A DNA stretch of 17,879 nt from CAG-390 sp045636385 (lineage in GTDB: Bacteria > Bacillota > Clostridia > Oscillospirales > CAG-272): NCBI GenBank assembly GCA_045636385.1, contig JAZTXK010000015.1, positions 1-17,879 of the forward strand. Reading direction: 5' to 3'. Positions 1 to 7,460 of this stretch are shown piece by piece. The first letter of the stretch is position 1. Every line of letters begins with the position of its first letter. A model generated the notes under the pieces. That model was not told the origin of the DNA and made no database searches. It worked only from the letters and a program-made list of their open reading frames with translations. Position numbers and translations under genes: made by a program.

Positions 1-2229
1 CTTAGGGATCTGAATTCTCATATTGTACATATAATCTCTCTTGGGATCAAGATAAGCCTTCAACATATTCTCATCGTTGATGCTGTATCCCTCGAACAAA
101 TGGAATTTCTTCGTTTTAATGTTGAAGAATCCGTAATCGGTGATGAAATTGTGCGCATCGGTGGGATTAAGCATACAAAGGGGCACGATGCCTTCGGTTC
201 CGAGATCAAGAATATCCTGACCTGCAATGATTCTTGAATCATATTCAAGTCCAAAGAGGTTGAGCACCGTGGGAAGAATATCGATCGAGGAGCATACCTT
301 ATCTACCTTGACGGGCTGCTTCATCGAGCCTGACCAGATGATCAGCGGTGCGCGGTAGAGCTCGTAGTTCTTATGAATATCCTTTTCGGGGAGGCCGTAC
401 AGCTCCGCCAGCGTTTTGATATTGGCGGACTCATTCTCGCTCAGCGAATAGGGAAAGTGGTCGGGTGCCATTACGAACACGGTGTCCTCAAGGATGCCGA
501 GCTTTTCGCATTGATCGTAAAGTTCCTTGACCATAAGCTCGACCTCATACTGGCTTGCGATATAGGAAAGCGAAAGCGTGTTCTTATAATCGTTTCCGAT
601 AGTGGACATAATGAGATCTCTGTGCTTTGCCGACATTTTGTTGCCTTCAAAGGTTTCAAAGCAATGTCCCGACGTCGTCATATAATAAAGATGGAAGGGC
701 TTATCCGCACTGATAAATTTTAGCGAATTGAGGGCAAGCTCGTGGTCGGACGTGGGCCATCCTGACGTGAAATCGGTGCCCTTCGTCCAATAGTTTCCGA
801 TAGCGTACCAATCGTATCCGAAATTCGGATGGGAAAGATCGCGTCTGTAAAATTCATAATCGTGATTATGGAATGCAGAGCAGGTATAGCCTTCCTTACT
901 AAGCATATTGCCGAGAGCGAAGGGCTGATAGGTCTTTGAGCTGTTCTCCATACAGACGTCGGAATAGTAGAAATTGCCGGTAATATTCGAATATTCACCG
1001 GTCGCCGTGCTTCCGTACCAGATACCACAGTAGTAATTATCGAAAACAAAGCCCTCGTTCTTCATTTTGTAAAGAGTGGGCATGAGCTTTTCGTTGATCG
1101 CCGCGGGTGCCCACGCTTCGACCGTGATGAAGATCAGATTTTTTCCTTCAAAAAGTCCAGTGAACTCATTCTTATTAGTTCCCTCGCGGCTTTGAAGGAA
1201 TTTGAGAGTTTTGGCGAGAGAAGATTGCCCGTTCTTATTCGCTTTAGCGATCAAGGCATCAAAATCGATATCCATGCGCTGCGGACTTCTGTCGATCTCG
1301 ACGGGAGGAGGCGGCAGGGGTGCAGTAGTTTCGCCTGAGGTACCGCTGTCGGTTCCAGTTCCTATTCCCGTTTCGGGAGTATCCGTTCCGACAGGGGGAG
1401 CGGCTGTCACGGGAGGAGTGGTGGTGAGAGGGTCCTTCGTTCCGAAGATATCTTCACCGCGGATGGCTGTCGTGTCGTTGTCTAAAAAATCGGTGTCATC
1501 GGGCATGTCCTCAACCTCATTGCCGAACAGCAAATACTGTATCTCAAGGCGTGCGGTCGTAAGAACTCCGAAGCGTCCAATAGAGTCGTTTACCCAAAAT
1601 CCCTCTCGGTATGCGAATTTATCTCCGTAATCATCGTCGCGCGTGTTGACGTATGCGCCACCGAGGAAAAAGAAGCACACCGCACAAGACGCGCAAATCG
1701 CACGGAGAGTCCAATTCATTTTATGTGCCGTCAGCACGCTTCTTCCGAATACTGCGAAAAGAATAAACGGTACGAACAGCAATATTATCCAATGAAGGTT
1801 TGCAAAGACCGTAAGGATCGTATTCCTCATATAATCCGCAAGATTTCCCGCGTTGCCAATGGCAGTCAGCGAGAAGAATCCCGGGAAAAAGGATGAATAT
1901 ACTACCTGAATACAGCAAAGCACAGACGCCGCACCGATCAGAACGAGGCTGATTATATAATTGATCCGCTTGCTGAATATCGTGCAAAGCAGGGCAACTA
2001 CCATACCGCCCGCTATGCTGAAAAAGATCGTATAAGCAAAAAACGATGCGGTAAGCTCTGAAAACAATATAAGATGAGAGACTATCTCAAGAAAGATCAG
2101 GCAGAGCGGCAACGCAATAACGAACGGCAGCGCCGACATTATTTGTGTCATCGTATTCTTGTCACCCGGCTTGCGGCGCGGAGCCGAAGCGTCAGCCGTG
2201 CGCTGATTTTGATTTTGATTATTGTTCAT
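1..2229 (-). CDS. LTA synthase family / phosphoglycerol transferase-like membrane sulfatase-fold enzyme (3' end cut by window)
   Basis: The frame reads 743 codons without a stop and continues off the left edge. The start ATG is preceded by AAAGGAG at a good distance. A polar Asn/Gln-rich cytoplasmic N-terminus is followed by about five membrane segments (roughly residues 28-50, 62-85, 90-112, 135-161, 170-192). Next comes an extracytoplasmic Thr/Pro/Gly-rich linker (about 264-310), then a sulfatase-fold domain. Family landmarks are visible: Glu371 in NLIFITVEAW (metal-ligand position), Thr408 in GSTATGE aligning with the nucleophilic Thr of LtaS (GKTSDAE), His522 in TSGH, Asp590-His591 in APDH, and the IDILPTVLNLFG block typical of the family's C-terminal part. 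Such enzymes transfer glycerol phosphate from phosphatidylglycerol to a surface polymer. The exact acceptor cannot be told, so no gene symbol is given. It lies 41 bases downstream of the DUF1846 gene with no clear terminator between, so co-transcription is possible. Confidence 0.88.
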   Translation of the reverse strand, partial: MNNNQNQNQRTADASAPRRKPGDKNTMTQIMSALPFVIALPLCLIFLEIVSHLILFSELTASFFAYTIFFSIAGGMVVALLCTIFSKRINYIISLVLIGAASVLCCIQVVYSSFFPGFFSLTAIGNAGNLADYMRNTILTVFANLHWIILLFVPFILFAVFGRSVLTAHKMNWTLRAICASCAVCFFFLGGAYVNTRDDDYGDKFAYREGFWVNDSIGRFGVLTTARLEIQYLLFGNEVEDMPDDTDFLDNDTTAIRGEDIFGTKDPLTTTPPVTAAPPVGTDTPETGIGTGTDSGTSGETTAPLPPPPVEIDRSPQRMDIDFDALIAKANKNGQSSLAKTLKFLQSREGTNKNEFTGLFEGKNLIFITVEAWAPAAINEKLMPTLYKMKNEGFVFDNYYCGIWYGSTATGEYSNITGNFYYSDVCMENSSKTYQPFALGNMLSKEGYTCSAFHNHDYEFYRRDLSHPNFGYDWYAIGNYWTKGTDFTSGWPTSDHELALNSLKFISADKPFHLYYMTTSGHCFETFEGNKMSAKHRDLIMSTIGNDYKNTLSLSYIASQYEVELMVKELYDQCEKLGILEDTVFVMAPDHFPYSLSENESANIKTLAELYGLPEKDIHKNYELYRAPLIIWSGSMKQPVKVDKVCSSIDILPTVLNLFGLEYDSRIIAGQDILDLGTEGIVPLCMLNPTDAHNFITDYGFFNIKTKKFHLFEGYSINDENMLKAYLDPKRDYMYNMRIQIPK

Positions 2230-2270
2230 TTGAACTCCTTTGGTTGCGTGACCGACGCGCCACAAGGAAG

Positions 2271-3758
2271 TTATTTCTTATGGTAAAGCGTCTTGGTCTG
2301 GTAATAGGGCTCGTAGGTGATGTTAACTCCGAGCTTTTTGAGAAGATTTTCGTCGGTGTGAGAAAGAATTACAGTCGAGTGAGCGTCACAGCCTCGGAGA
2401 TTTGCAAGCTGCTCTATCGCGCGCTCGGCATCGGGGGAATTGACGGCGCAGACGGAAAGCGCAACGAGCACCTCGTCGGTGTGAAGTCGGGGGTTGTGAT
2501 TGCCGAGATGCTCGACCTTAAGATGCTGAATAGGCTCGATGATCTCGGGGGGCATCAGGTGCTGATCGTCGGGAATTCCCGCAAGCGCCTTGATGGCATT
2601 GAGAAGCATTGCTGAGGTTGCGCCGAGGAGCTTCGAGTTCTTGCCCGTGACGATTCTTCCGTCGGGGAGCTCAATAGCGGCGGCAGGCTCACCGATCTCA
2701 TCCCGCTTTGCAAGTGCGGCTGCGATAACGGGACGATCCGCGGGCGACGTCTTCGCCTGCTTCATCTGGATCTCGTGCTTATACACGACCTCCTTCGCTT
2801 CCTCGCCGTTTCGGACGGCAACGAGAGAGTTATAATATCTTCTGACTATCTCGCGGCACGCAGCTTTGCGGACTACTTCATCGTCTACAATGCAGTTTCC
2901 GACCATATTTACGCCCATATCGGTGGGGGACTTATAGGGGCAAGAGCCGTAGATCTTCTCGAAGGTTGCGGCAAGAACGGGATATATCTCGATATCGCGG
3001 TTATAGTTAACGGTCGTTTCACCGTATGCCTCAAGGTGGAAGTGGTCGAGCATATTATTATCGTTGAGATCGCTCGTAGCCGCCTCATAAGCAATATTTA
3101 CCGGGTGGCTGAGGGGCAGATTCCAGATCGGGAACGTCTCAAACTTTGCATAACCCGCCTGAACGCCGCGTCTGTTTTCATTATAAACCTGAGAAAGGCA
3201 AACAGCCATCTTACCGCTTCCGGGACCGGGGGCGGTGACGACAACGAGCTTACGCTCGGTTTCTATAAAGTCGTTCTTTCCGTAGCCTTCCTCGGACACG
3301 ATGTGCTCGATATTTGCGGGATAGCCCTCGATAGGATAGTGACGGTACACCTTTACGCCGAGAGCCTCAAGCTTCGTGCGGAAGGTGCGCGCGGCGGGCT
3401 GGGATTCATACATCGTCATAACAACGCTTCCGACGTAAAGTCCGAAGAATCTGAAGATGTCGATAAGACGAAGCACGTCGGCATCATAAGTAATACCAAG
3501 GTCTCCGCGTTTTTTATTCTTCTCAATATCTCCCGCGCTTATAACGATAACGATCTCTGCCTCGTCCTTAAGCTCAAGGAGCATCTTCATTTTACTGTCG
3601 GGCTGGAAGCCGGGAAGCACGCGCGATGCGTGGTTATCATCGTAAAGCTTGCCTCCGAATTCGAGATAGAGCTTTCCGCCGAAGCGGTCGATTCGCTCCT
3701 TTATATGCTGTGACTGCAGGCGCAGGTATTTGTCATTATCAAATCCGATCTGATGCAT
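2271..3758 (-). CDS. UPF0371 / DUF1846 family protein
   Basis: The product has 495 residues, about the usual length for DUF1846 (UPF0371) proteins. I chose the start at the ATG giving MHQIGFDNDKYL because family members begin with this IGFDxxKYL stretch; the frame stays open to 3836, but the extra residues look unlike protein and lie on the promoter. The ribosome site is a weak GGGGG. The N-terminal part carries the characteristic RIDRFGGKLYLEFGGKL segment and ASRVLPGF. Residues 178-183 (GPGSGK) resemble a nucleotide-binding P-loop. The family is widespread in Bacillota and Actinomycetota; its biochemical role is not established, though the P-loop suggests nucleotide binding. A strong sigma-A-like promoter lies just upstream, and the LTA-synthase-like gene follows 41 bases downstream. 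I am confident of the family, not of a function. Confidence 0.9.
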   Translation of the reverse strand: MHQIGFDNDKYLRLQSQHIKERIDRFGGKLYLEFGGKLYDDNHASRVLPGFQPDSKMKMLLELKDEAEIVIVISAGDIEKNKKRGDLGITYDADVLRLIDIFRFFGLYVGSVVMTMYESQPAARTFRTKLEALGVKVYRHYPIEGYPANIEHIVSEEGYGKNDFIETERKLVVVTAPGPGSGKMAVCLSQVYNENRRGVQAGYAKFETFPIWNLPLSHPVNIAYEAATSDLNDNNMLDHFHLEAYGETTVNYNRDIEIYPVLAATFEKIYGSCPYKSPTDMGVNMVGNCIVDDEVVRKAACREIVRRYYNSLVAVRNGEEAKEVVYKHEIQMKQAKTSPADRPVIAAALAKRDEIGEPAAAIELPDGRIVTGKNSKLLGATSAMLLNAIKALAGIPDDQHLMPPEIIEPIQHLKVEHLGNHNPRLHTDEVLVALSVCAVNSPDAERAIEQLANLRGCDAHSTVILSHTDENLLKKLGVNITYEPYYQTKTLYHKK

Positions 3759-3807
3759 ATTAACCCCCAAATTACGCCGTATGGCGCAAAAATAACAATA
3801 CATAATT

Positions 3808-3836
3808 ATTATACTACAAATATTAGCCAAATGCAA
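3808..3836 (-). promoter_or_regulatory. sigma-A-type promoter of the DUF1846 gene
   Basis: On the minus strand TTGCAT (3836-3831) is followed by a 17-base spacer and a perfect TATAAT (3813-3808). The site is about 50 bases upstream of the chosen DUF1846 start, in an AT-rich stretch. Confidence 0.75.
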
Positions 3837-3860
3837 GAGCGGATTTCAACTTTTACAATT

Positions 3861-3903
3861 TTTTTGAAGAAAGAAAGGCCGACGTCCCGTAAAGAACGTC
3901 GGC
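3861..3903 (-). terminator. rho-independent terminator of the small-protein operon
   Basis: An 8-base perfect stem GCCGACGT/ACGTCGGC (3878-3885 with 3896-3903) and a 10-base loop begins five bases after the stop of the 130-residue gene. On the minus strand it is followed by a T-rich run. It separates this operon from the DUF1846 promoter. Confidence 0.75.
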
Positions 3904-3908
3904 TATGT

Positions 3909-4301
3909 TCAGATAAAAAGTATCAGCAAAAGGCATATAAGAAGCTCGCTGTCGCGTAAATTTTCGTCTGTGAAGATAAGGAAGATCACGCCGAGAAGCA
4001 GAAGCTCCTCAAGTCCTATGTTACCGCCTAAAAGGTTTCCAAGCCCTGAAAGCACGGGCGGTCGGCTTTCCTCGTGCCGGCACTCCTTTTCCACGTGATC
4101 GGTAGCAACGCATTCCTCGCACTCTTCCTTTTTTGGGGGCACACATTCGGCTTCTTTTCTTTCCTCGCAATGTTGAATCTCCGTCGCGCACACTGGCGGC
4201 TCACGGCGCGGAGGAAAGGGCAAAAAGGCGTTTCCGCTGTAATCGCGCGGAAGCTCGACTGATATCTCTTCTCTTCCGTTTCTCTGTTGTCTTGAATACA
4301 C
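3909..4301 (-). CDS. small hypothetical protein, Cys/Glu-rich with C-terminal hydrophobic segments
   Basis: The 130-residue product is not a family I can name. The N-terminal third holds a PRDYSGNAFLPFPPRREPP stretch. Residues 38-74 are highly charged and contain six cysteines (38, 45, 53, 61, 64, 74) among many Glu and Lys. The C-terminal part, from about residue 84, is hydrophobic, with two likely membrane or buried helices (EELLLLGVIFLIF and SELLICLLLILFI) separated by a short acidic turn. It starts three bases after the stop of the upstream gene and ends at a terminator, so it is the last gene of a three-gene transcript. The Cys spacing could bind metal or form disulfides, but nothing proves this. 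A spore or envelope role is only a guess from the kind of organism. Confidence 0.7.
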   Translation of the reverse strand: MYSRQQRNGREEISVELPRDYSGNAFLPFPPRREPPVCATEIQHCEERKEAECVPPKKEECEECVATDHVEKECRHEESRPPVLSGLGNLLGGNIGLEELLLLGVIFLIFTDENLRDSELLICLLLILFI

Positions 4302-4304
4302 AGC

Positions 4305-4652
4305 TCAACCTCTCTTCGGTGGGATAAGATTCTCGGAAAGCCTTGAAATGCTTATCATATAGTCGATGGTGCGGCATCGGTGCTCGTTGCAGAAGGGCTT
4401 GAGCGCGGTGAGAAGTGCCGTTCTTCTGCCCAAGCCGCCGCCCGAGCTTTTACCGCCCGAGCCGCCGATAAGCGAGAGCAGCCCCTCCGCACTCGGCGCG
4501 CTCACTGGCGTTGCCTCCGCCTTGGGTGTGTCGCCCTTGCCCTCGGCGGGCGGCATATCCACGCCAACGGTCGACGCGATCTGCGACAAAAGCTCGGGGT
4601 TTCCGAGCAGCTTTGTCACCATTGCTCCAAGGTCGGGCGAGCCCTCGTTCAT
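4305..4652 (-). CDS. small hypothetical protein, middle gene of a three-gene operon
   Basis: The 115-residue product has an N-terminal helical part (LGAMVTKLLGNPELLSQIAS), a low-complexity Pro/Ala/Ser/Gly linker (about 34-75) and a C-terminal basic helical part (RTALLTALKPFCNEHRCRTIDY). The layout 'helix, flexible linker, LLxALKPF-like helix' is one I associate with uncharacterised small clostridial proteins, but I cannot attach a function. Its start overlaps the stop of the preceding gene by four bases (ATGA), implying translational coupling. No signal peptide or membrane segment is seen. Confidence 0.7.
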   Translation of the reverse strand: MNEGSPDLGAMVTKLLGNPELLSQIASTVGVDMPPAEGKGDTPKAEATPVSAPSAEGLLSLIGGSGGKSSGGGLGRRTALLTALKPFCNEHRCRTIDYMISISRLSENLIPPKRG

Positions 4653-4864
4653 CTTCTGCCTCCCGAAAGCTTTTGTCCGAGATCGCGTAGCTCAGCGTCG
4701 CTGAGATTTGCAAGAGCGCGGCGCACACTCGTAATATCGCCCTCGGTCACGTTGTAGCTTGCAAGGTCGAGGCCGTAATCGCGCGCAAATTTGTTTACAA
4801 GAAATTTAAGCTGGGCGTCGTTCAGCGAAAGCAGGCGCGAAAGCGCGTTTCTGTCAAATTCCAT
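4649..4864 (-). CDS. very small hypothetical helical protein, first gene of a three-gene operon
   Basis: The product has 71 residues when started at the ATG giving MEFDRNALSRLL, which has an AGAGG-type ribosome site upstream. The frame remains open further upstream to 4948, but that part looks non-coding and reaches the opposite gene's promoter. The sequence is entirely helix-like and charged, with NDAQLKFLVNKFARDYGLDL and a second half (DITSVRRALANLSDAELRDL) of amphipathic pattern. There is no membrane segment or known motif. It is coupled by a four-base overlap to the next gene. Upstream, CATATACT (4902-4895) on the minus strand faintly resembles a sporulation-sigma -10 element, but the match is too weak to call. 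Confidence 0.65.
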   Translation of the reverse strand: MEFDRNALSRLLSLNDAQLKFLVNKFARDYGLDLASYNVTEGDITSVRRALANLSDAELRDLGQKLSGGRR

Positions 4865-4937
4865 TGGAAATACCTCTCTTTCCGTTTTCATTACAGTATA
4901 TGCCGGCAAATTTAATGCGTGAATTTTCAAAAACGGG

Positions 4938-4966
4938 TAGACAAACAAATAAATAAATGTTATAAT
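4938..4966 (+). promoter_or_regulatory. sigma-A-type promoter of the phosphodiesterase gene
   Basis: TAGACA (4938-4943), a 17-base spacer and a perfect TATAAT (4961-4966). The predicted start of transcription is near 4973. That rules out the upstream in-frame ATG at 4972 as a sensible start and supports the ATG at 5005. Confidence 0.78.
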
Positions 4967-5004
4967 ATATAATGTATGTCTATATGCTCAAGGAGGCGAG
5001 GCTT

Positions 5005-5544
5005 ATGACGCGTAAAATTCTGGTATTTTCGGATTCGCACAATAACAGCGAACAAATGAATAAAGCACTCGAAATGCACCGTGACGCGGATATGTTCGTC
5101 CATCTCGGCGACGGAGCCTGCGACCTTTCACGTTCCTTCCCCGAGCATTACGAAAAGCCCCTCATCTTCATCGAAGGCAACGGTGAATACTACGGCTGGG
5201 TCGGAAGCGACCGCAGATACCGTCCTCAGCAATTCGCTTTTACCGAGTTCGAGGGCAAAAAGATCTTTATGACGCACGGACACCGCTACGACGTCAAGTA
5301 CGGGCTCTCTCGCCTCATCGCGGCGGGCTACGAAAAAGGCGCGGATATCATCCTTTTCGGTCATACCCACGGTCCGTACAGCCAATACATCCCTGCGGGA
5401 ACAACACTCGATTACATCGGCGAGACCGACCGTCCGCTTCTCGTTTTCAACCCCGGAAGCATCGGTATGGGCCCCGTATACAGCTTCGGACTTCTCAGCT
5501 TCAGCGGTGGAGAGGTGCTTCCCTCCCACGGCACATTCAGATAA
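5005..5544 (+). CDS. YfcE/MJ0936-type metallophosphoesterase
   Basis: The 179-residue product is a compact calcineurin-like phosphoesterase of the YfcE/MJ0936 kind, which hydrolyses phosphodiesters with two metal ions; the natural substrate is unknown. Motifs in order: FSDSHNN (Asp10, His12), HLGDGACD (Asp36), EGNGE (Asn59, where GNCD is more usual), MTHGH (His91, His93) and FGHTH (His120, His122), then the NPGSI stretch common near the C-terminus. The start at 5005 follows AGGAGG by eight bases. The gene is alone behind its own promoter and converges on spoVG, whose terminator overlaps its stop. Confidence 0.9.
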   Translation: MTRKILVFSDSHNNSEQMNKALEMHRDADMFVHLGDGACDLSRSFPEHYEKPLIFIEGNGEYYGWVGSDRRYRPQQFAFTEFEGKKIFMTHGHRYDVKYGLSRLIAAGYEKGADIILFGHTHGPYSQYIPAGTTLDYIGETDRPLLVFNPGSIGMGPVYSFGLLSFSGGEVLPSHGTFR

Positions 5545-5576
5545 AAATAAAAAAGGCACCTCCTCGGAGATGCCTT
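5541..5576 (-). terminator. rho-independent terminator of spoVG
   Basis: An 11-base stem (5553-5563 with 5566-5576) has one C/A mismatch on plus that becomes a G-U pair on the minus transcript. It is followed on minus by TTTTATTTTTAT. The better stem and the T-run both point to the minus strand, just after the spoVG stop; the T-run overlaps the stop of the convergent gene. Confidence 0.75.
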
Positions 5577-5583
5577 AATCGGA

Positions 5584-5883
5584 TCACACGGTAACGGGAT
5601 CCTCAGTATTTTCTTCAGCCTCAGCATTTTCAAGTGCCTCGTTGAAAGCGGCAAGGACTGCGCTCTCAAGAGCCGCACGGAAAGAAGCGTTGATGGGGTG
5701 AACGATATCTCTGAAGGTATCGTCGGGATTCTTACGGCTGGGCATTACGATAAAAAGCTTCTCTCTTGCGGAAATAACTTTGATATCGTGAACCGCAAGC
5801 TGATTGTCAAGAGTGACGGAGGCAATTGCCTTCATGGGGCCTTCGTCAAAAAGCTTTCTGATTTTTACGTCGGTGATTTCCAT
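5584..5883 (-). CDS. spoVG: septation / sporulation regulator SpoVG
   Basis: The 99-residue product matches SpoVG along its length: it opens MEITDVKIRKL and continues through AIASVTLDNQLAVHDIKVI, LFIVMPSRK and FRDIVHPINASFR, the hallmark blocks. SpoVG is a small RNA- and DNA-binding protein affecting asymmetric septation and many virulence or envelope genes in Bacillota. The ATG at 5883 follows AAGGAG closely; the frame stays open to 5919 but the added residues are not part of the family. It stands alone, divergent from murC and ended by its own hairpin. The acidic C-terminal tail is typical. Confidence 0.95.
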   Translation of the reverse strand: MEITDVKIRKLFDEGPMKAIASVTLDNQLAVHDIKVISAREKLFIVMPSRKNPDDTFRDIVHPINASFRAALESAVLAAFNEALENAEAEENTEDPVTV

Positions 5884-5918
5884 TTTTTTACTCCTTGGGC
5901 TCAATATTTTTGCTAACA

Positions 5919-5954
5919 ATTATAGTATACACTACTTTTGTGACGGATATTCAA
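5919..5954 (-). promoter_or_regulatory. possible promoter region of spoVG
   Basis: On minus, TTGAAT (5954-5949) lies 19 bases before TATACT (5929-5924), and a perfect TATAAT (5924-5919) sits directly downstream but lacks a good -35. No clear sigma-H type signal, as known for Bacillus subtilis spoVG, was seen. Confidence 0.3.
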
Positions 5955-6056
5955 ACAAAAATAAATTTTTCTGTGAAAAGTGACAACAAATTAAATTGAG
6001 GGCATTCTAATTTTGCAGAATTTACGCCGACAAAGCTCGGCAGAACGGAGACTTAT

Positions 6057-7460
6057 ATGTCTGTAAACAATACGCACTACGGAGTGAGAAGGATCGGAGA
6101 GATCCTTTCGGGCATCCGAAGCATCTACTTCATCGGCATCGGAGGCATAAATATGTCCTCGCTTGCCCATCTTTCGCATATTCGCGGCTACCGCGTCGGC
6201 GGATCGGATCAGACGCAGACCGCGCTCACCGACCGTCTCGCCGAGGCAGGGATTGAGATATTCTACTCCCACGAGGCAAGTCATATCGAGGGCTACGAGG
6301 CGGTCGTTTATACCGTTGCCATTGCGCCCGACAACCCCGAATATTCGGCGGCGATCGCCAAGGGTATCCCCTGTATCTCTCGCGCGGACTTTCTCGGATT
6401 CATTATGACGGGCTACCGCAACCGCGTCGGCGTTTCGGGTATGCACGGAAAGAGCACCTGCACCTCGATGTGCGCTCTCTCCTTTATGCACGCGGGCGGT
6501 GATCCGACGGTGCTTTCGGGCGCAACTCTCGCCGAAATGGGCGGAGCATACCGCATCGGAAGCGGCGATCACTTCATCTTCGAGGCTTGCGAATATATGG
6601 ATTCTTTCCTCGACTTCAACCCAAGCATTGCCGTTATACTTAACATAGAGCTCGACCACGTCGATTACTTCAAGAGCATCACGCAGGTGCGCCGTTCCTT
6701 CTCGGATTACGCCGCGATCACGGGCGCGGACGGCTTTGCCGTCGTCAACGGTGACGACGAGAACGTCCGTCTTGCCATGGCGGGCTACGTTGGAACCCCC
6801 GTAACCTTCGGACTGTCCGAGGGATGCGACTATACTGCGGAAAATATCGAATATATCTCGGGAATGGCGTCCTTTGACATTTATTTCCGCGGCATCTTCG
6901 CCGCGCACGTCAATCTTTCGGTTCCCGGAAGACATAATATCTACAATGCCCTCGCCGCATTTGCCGCTGCTATGCTTTGCGGACTCGACCCCGATACCGT
7001 TGCAGAGGGTCTGTCGCTCTATCTCGGCGCGGGCAGACGTATGGAATACAAGGGCAAGTGGCAGGACGTGGACGTTTACGACGACTACGCGCACCATCCG
7101 ACCGAGATATCGGTCACTCTCCGCGGATTCCGCGATATGGGATTCGGGCGCATCTTCTGCATCTATCAGCCGCACACATACAGCCGCACCGCCGCGCTCT
7201 GGGATGATTTCATCACCGCACTTTCGGTCGCGGACAGAGTTCTGCTCGTGGATATCTACGCCGCACGAGAAACAGACAATCTCGGCGTAAGCTCGCTCAA
7301 GCTCGCCCGCGAGATAGGCGCAAAGGCAAGCTACTGCGCAAGCTTCGATGAAGCACTCGCCATCCTTGCCGCAGAGGTACGCCCCGGCGACGCCATCGTC
7401 GTAATGGGTGCGGGCAATGTCTACCGCATCTTCTCTCCCATGGGGCTTGCAAATGAATAA
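6057..7460 (+). CDS. murC: UDP-N-acetylmuramate--L-alanine ligase
   Basis: The 467-residue product adds L-alanine to UDP-MurNAc with ATP, the first amino-acid step of peptidoglycan stem building in the cytoplasm. The N-terminal Rossmann-like domain shows GIGGINMS (27-34). The central ATPase domain carries a P-loop read as GMHGKST (128-134) where GTHGKTT is usual, then FEACEYMDSFL and LNIELDHVDYF. The C-terminal domain has GAGRRMEYKG, YDDYAHHPTEI and YQPHTYSRT. All are MurC hallmarks and the length is normal. The ATG follows CGGAG by seven bases; a small hairpin (6026-6041) lies just before it. The stop overlaps the next gene's start by eight bases. No confident promoter was seen in the gap to spoVG. 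Confidence 0.95.
   Translation: MSVNNTHYGVRRIGEILSGIRSIYFIGIGGINMSSLAHLSHIRGYRVGGSDQTQTALTDRLAEAGIEIFYSHEASHIEGYEAVVYTVAIAPDNPEYSAAIAKGIPCISRADFLGFIMTGYRNRVGVSGMHGKSTCTSMCALSFMHAGGDPTVLSGATLAEMGGAYRIGSGDHFIFEACEYMDSFLDFNPSIAVILNIELDHVDYFKSITQVRRSFSDYAAITGADGFAVVNGDDENVRLAMAGYVGTPVTFGLSEGCDYTAENIEYISGMASFDIYFRGIFAAHVNLSVPGRHNIYNALAAFAAAMLCGLDPDTVAEGLSLYLGAGRRMEYKGKWQDVDVYDDYAHHPTEISVTLRGFRDMGFGRIFCIYQPHTYSRTAALWDDFITALSVADRVLLVDIYAARETDNLGVSSLKLAREIGAKASYCASFDEALAILAAEVRPGDAIVVMGAGNVYRIFSPMGLANE

Noticed and set aside
2230..2270. Terminator between the DUF1846 gene and the LTA-synthase-like gene
   Set aside because: Only short GC-rich inverted repeats of about four bases and no T-run were found.
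2775..3713. 312-codon plus-strand frame opposite the DUF1846 gene
   Set aside because: The minus strand encodes a complete, recognisable family protein with a strong promoter; the plus frame resembles no protein.
4895..4921. Sporulation-sigma (K/E type) promoter for the small-protein operon: CATATACT with CACG upstream
   Set aside because: Spacing is 15 bases and the -35 match is poor; in AT-rich sequence this is not enough to call.
4972..5004. Upstream ATG at 4972 as start of the phosphodiesterase
   Set aside because: It falls at the predicted transcription start, has no ribosome site, and adds residues not found in the family; the ATG at 5005 has a perfect AGGAGG.
5991..7175. 394-codon minus-strand frame opposite murC
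   Set aside because: murC on plus is unmistakable and full length; the opposite frame shows no domain and no start signal.
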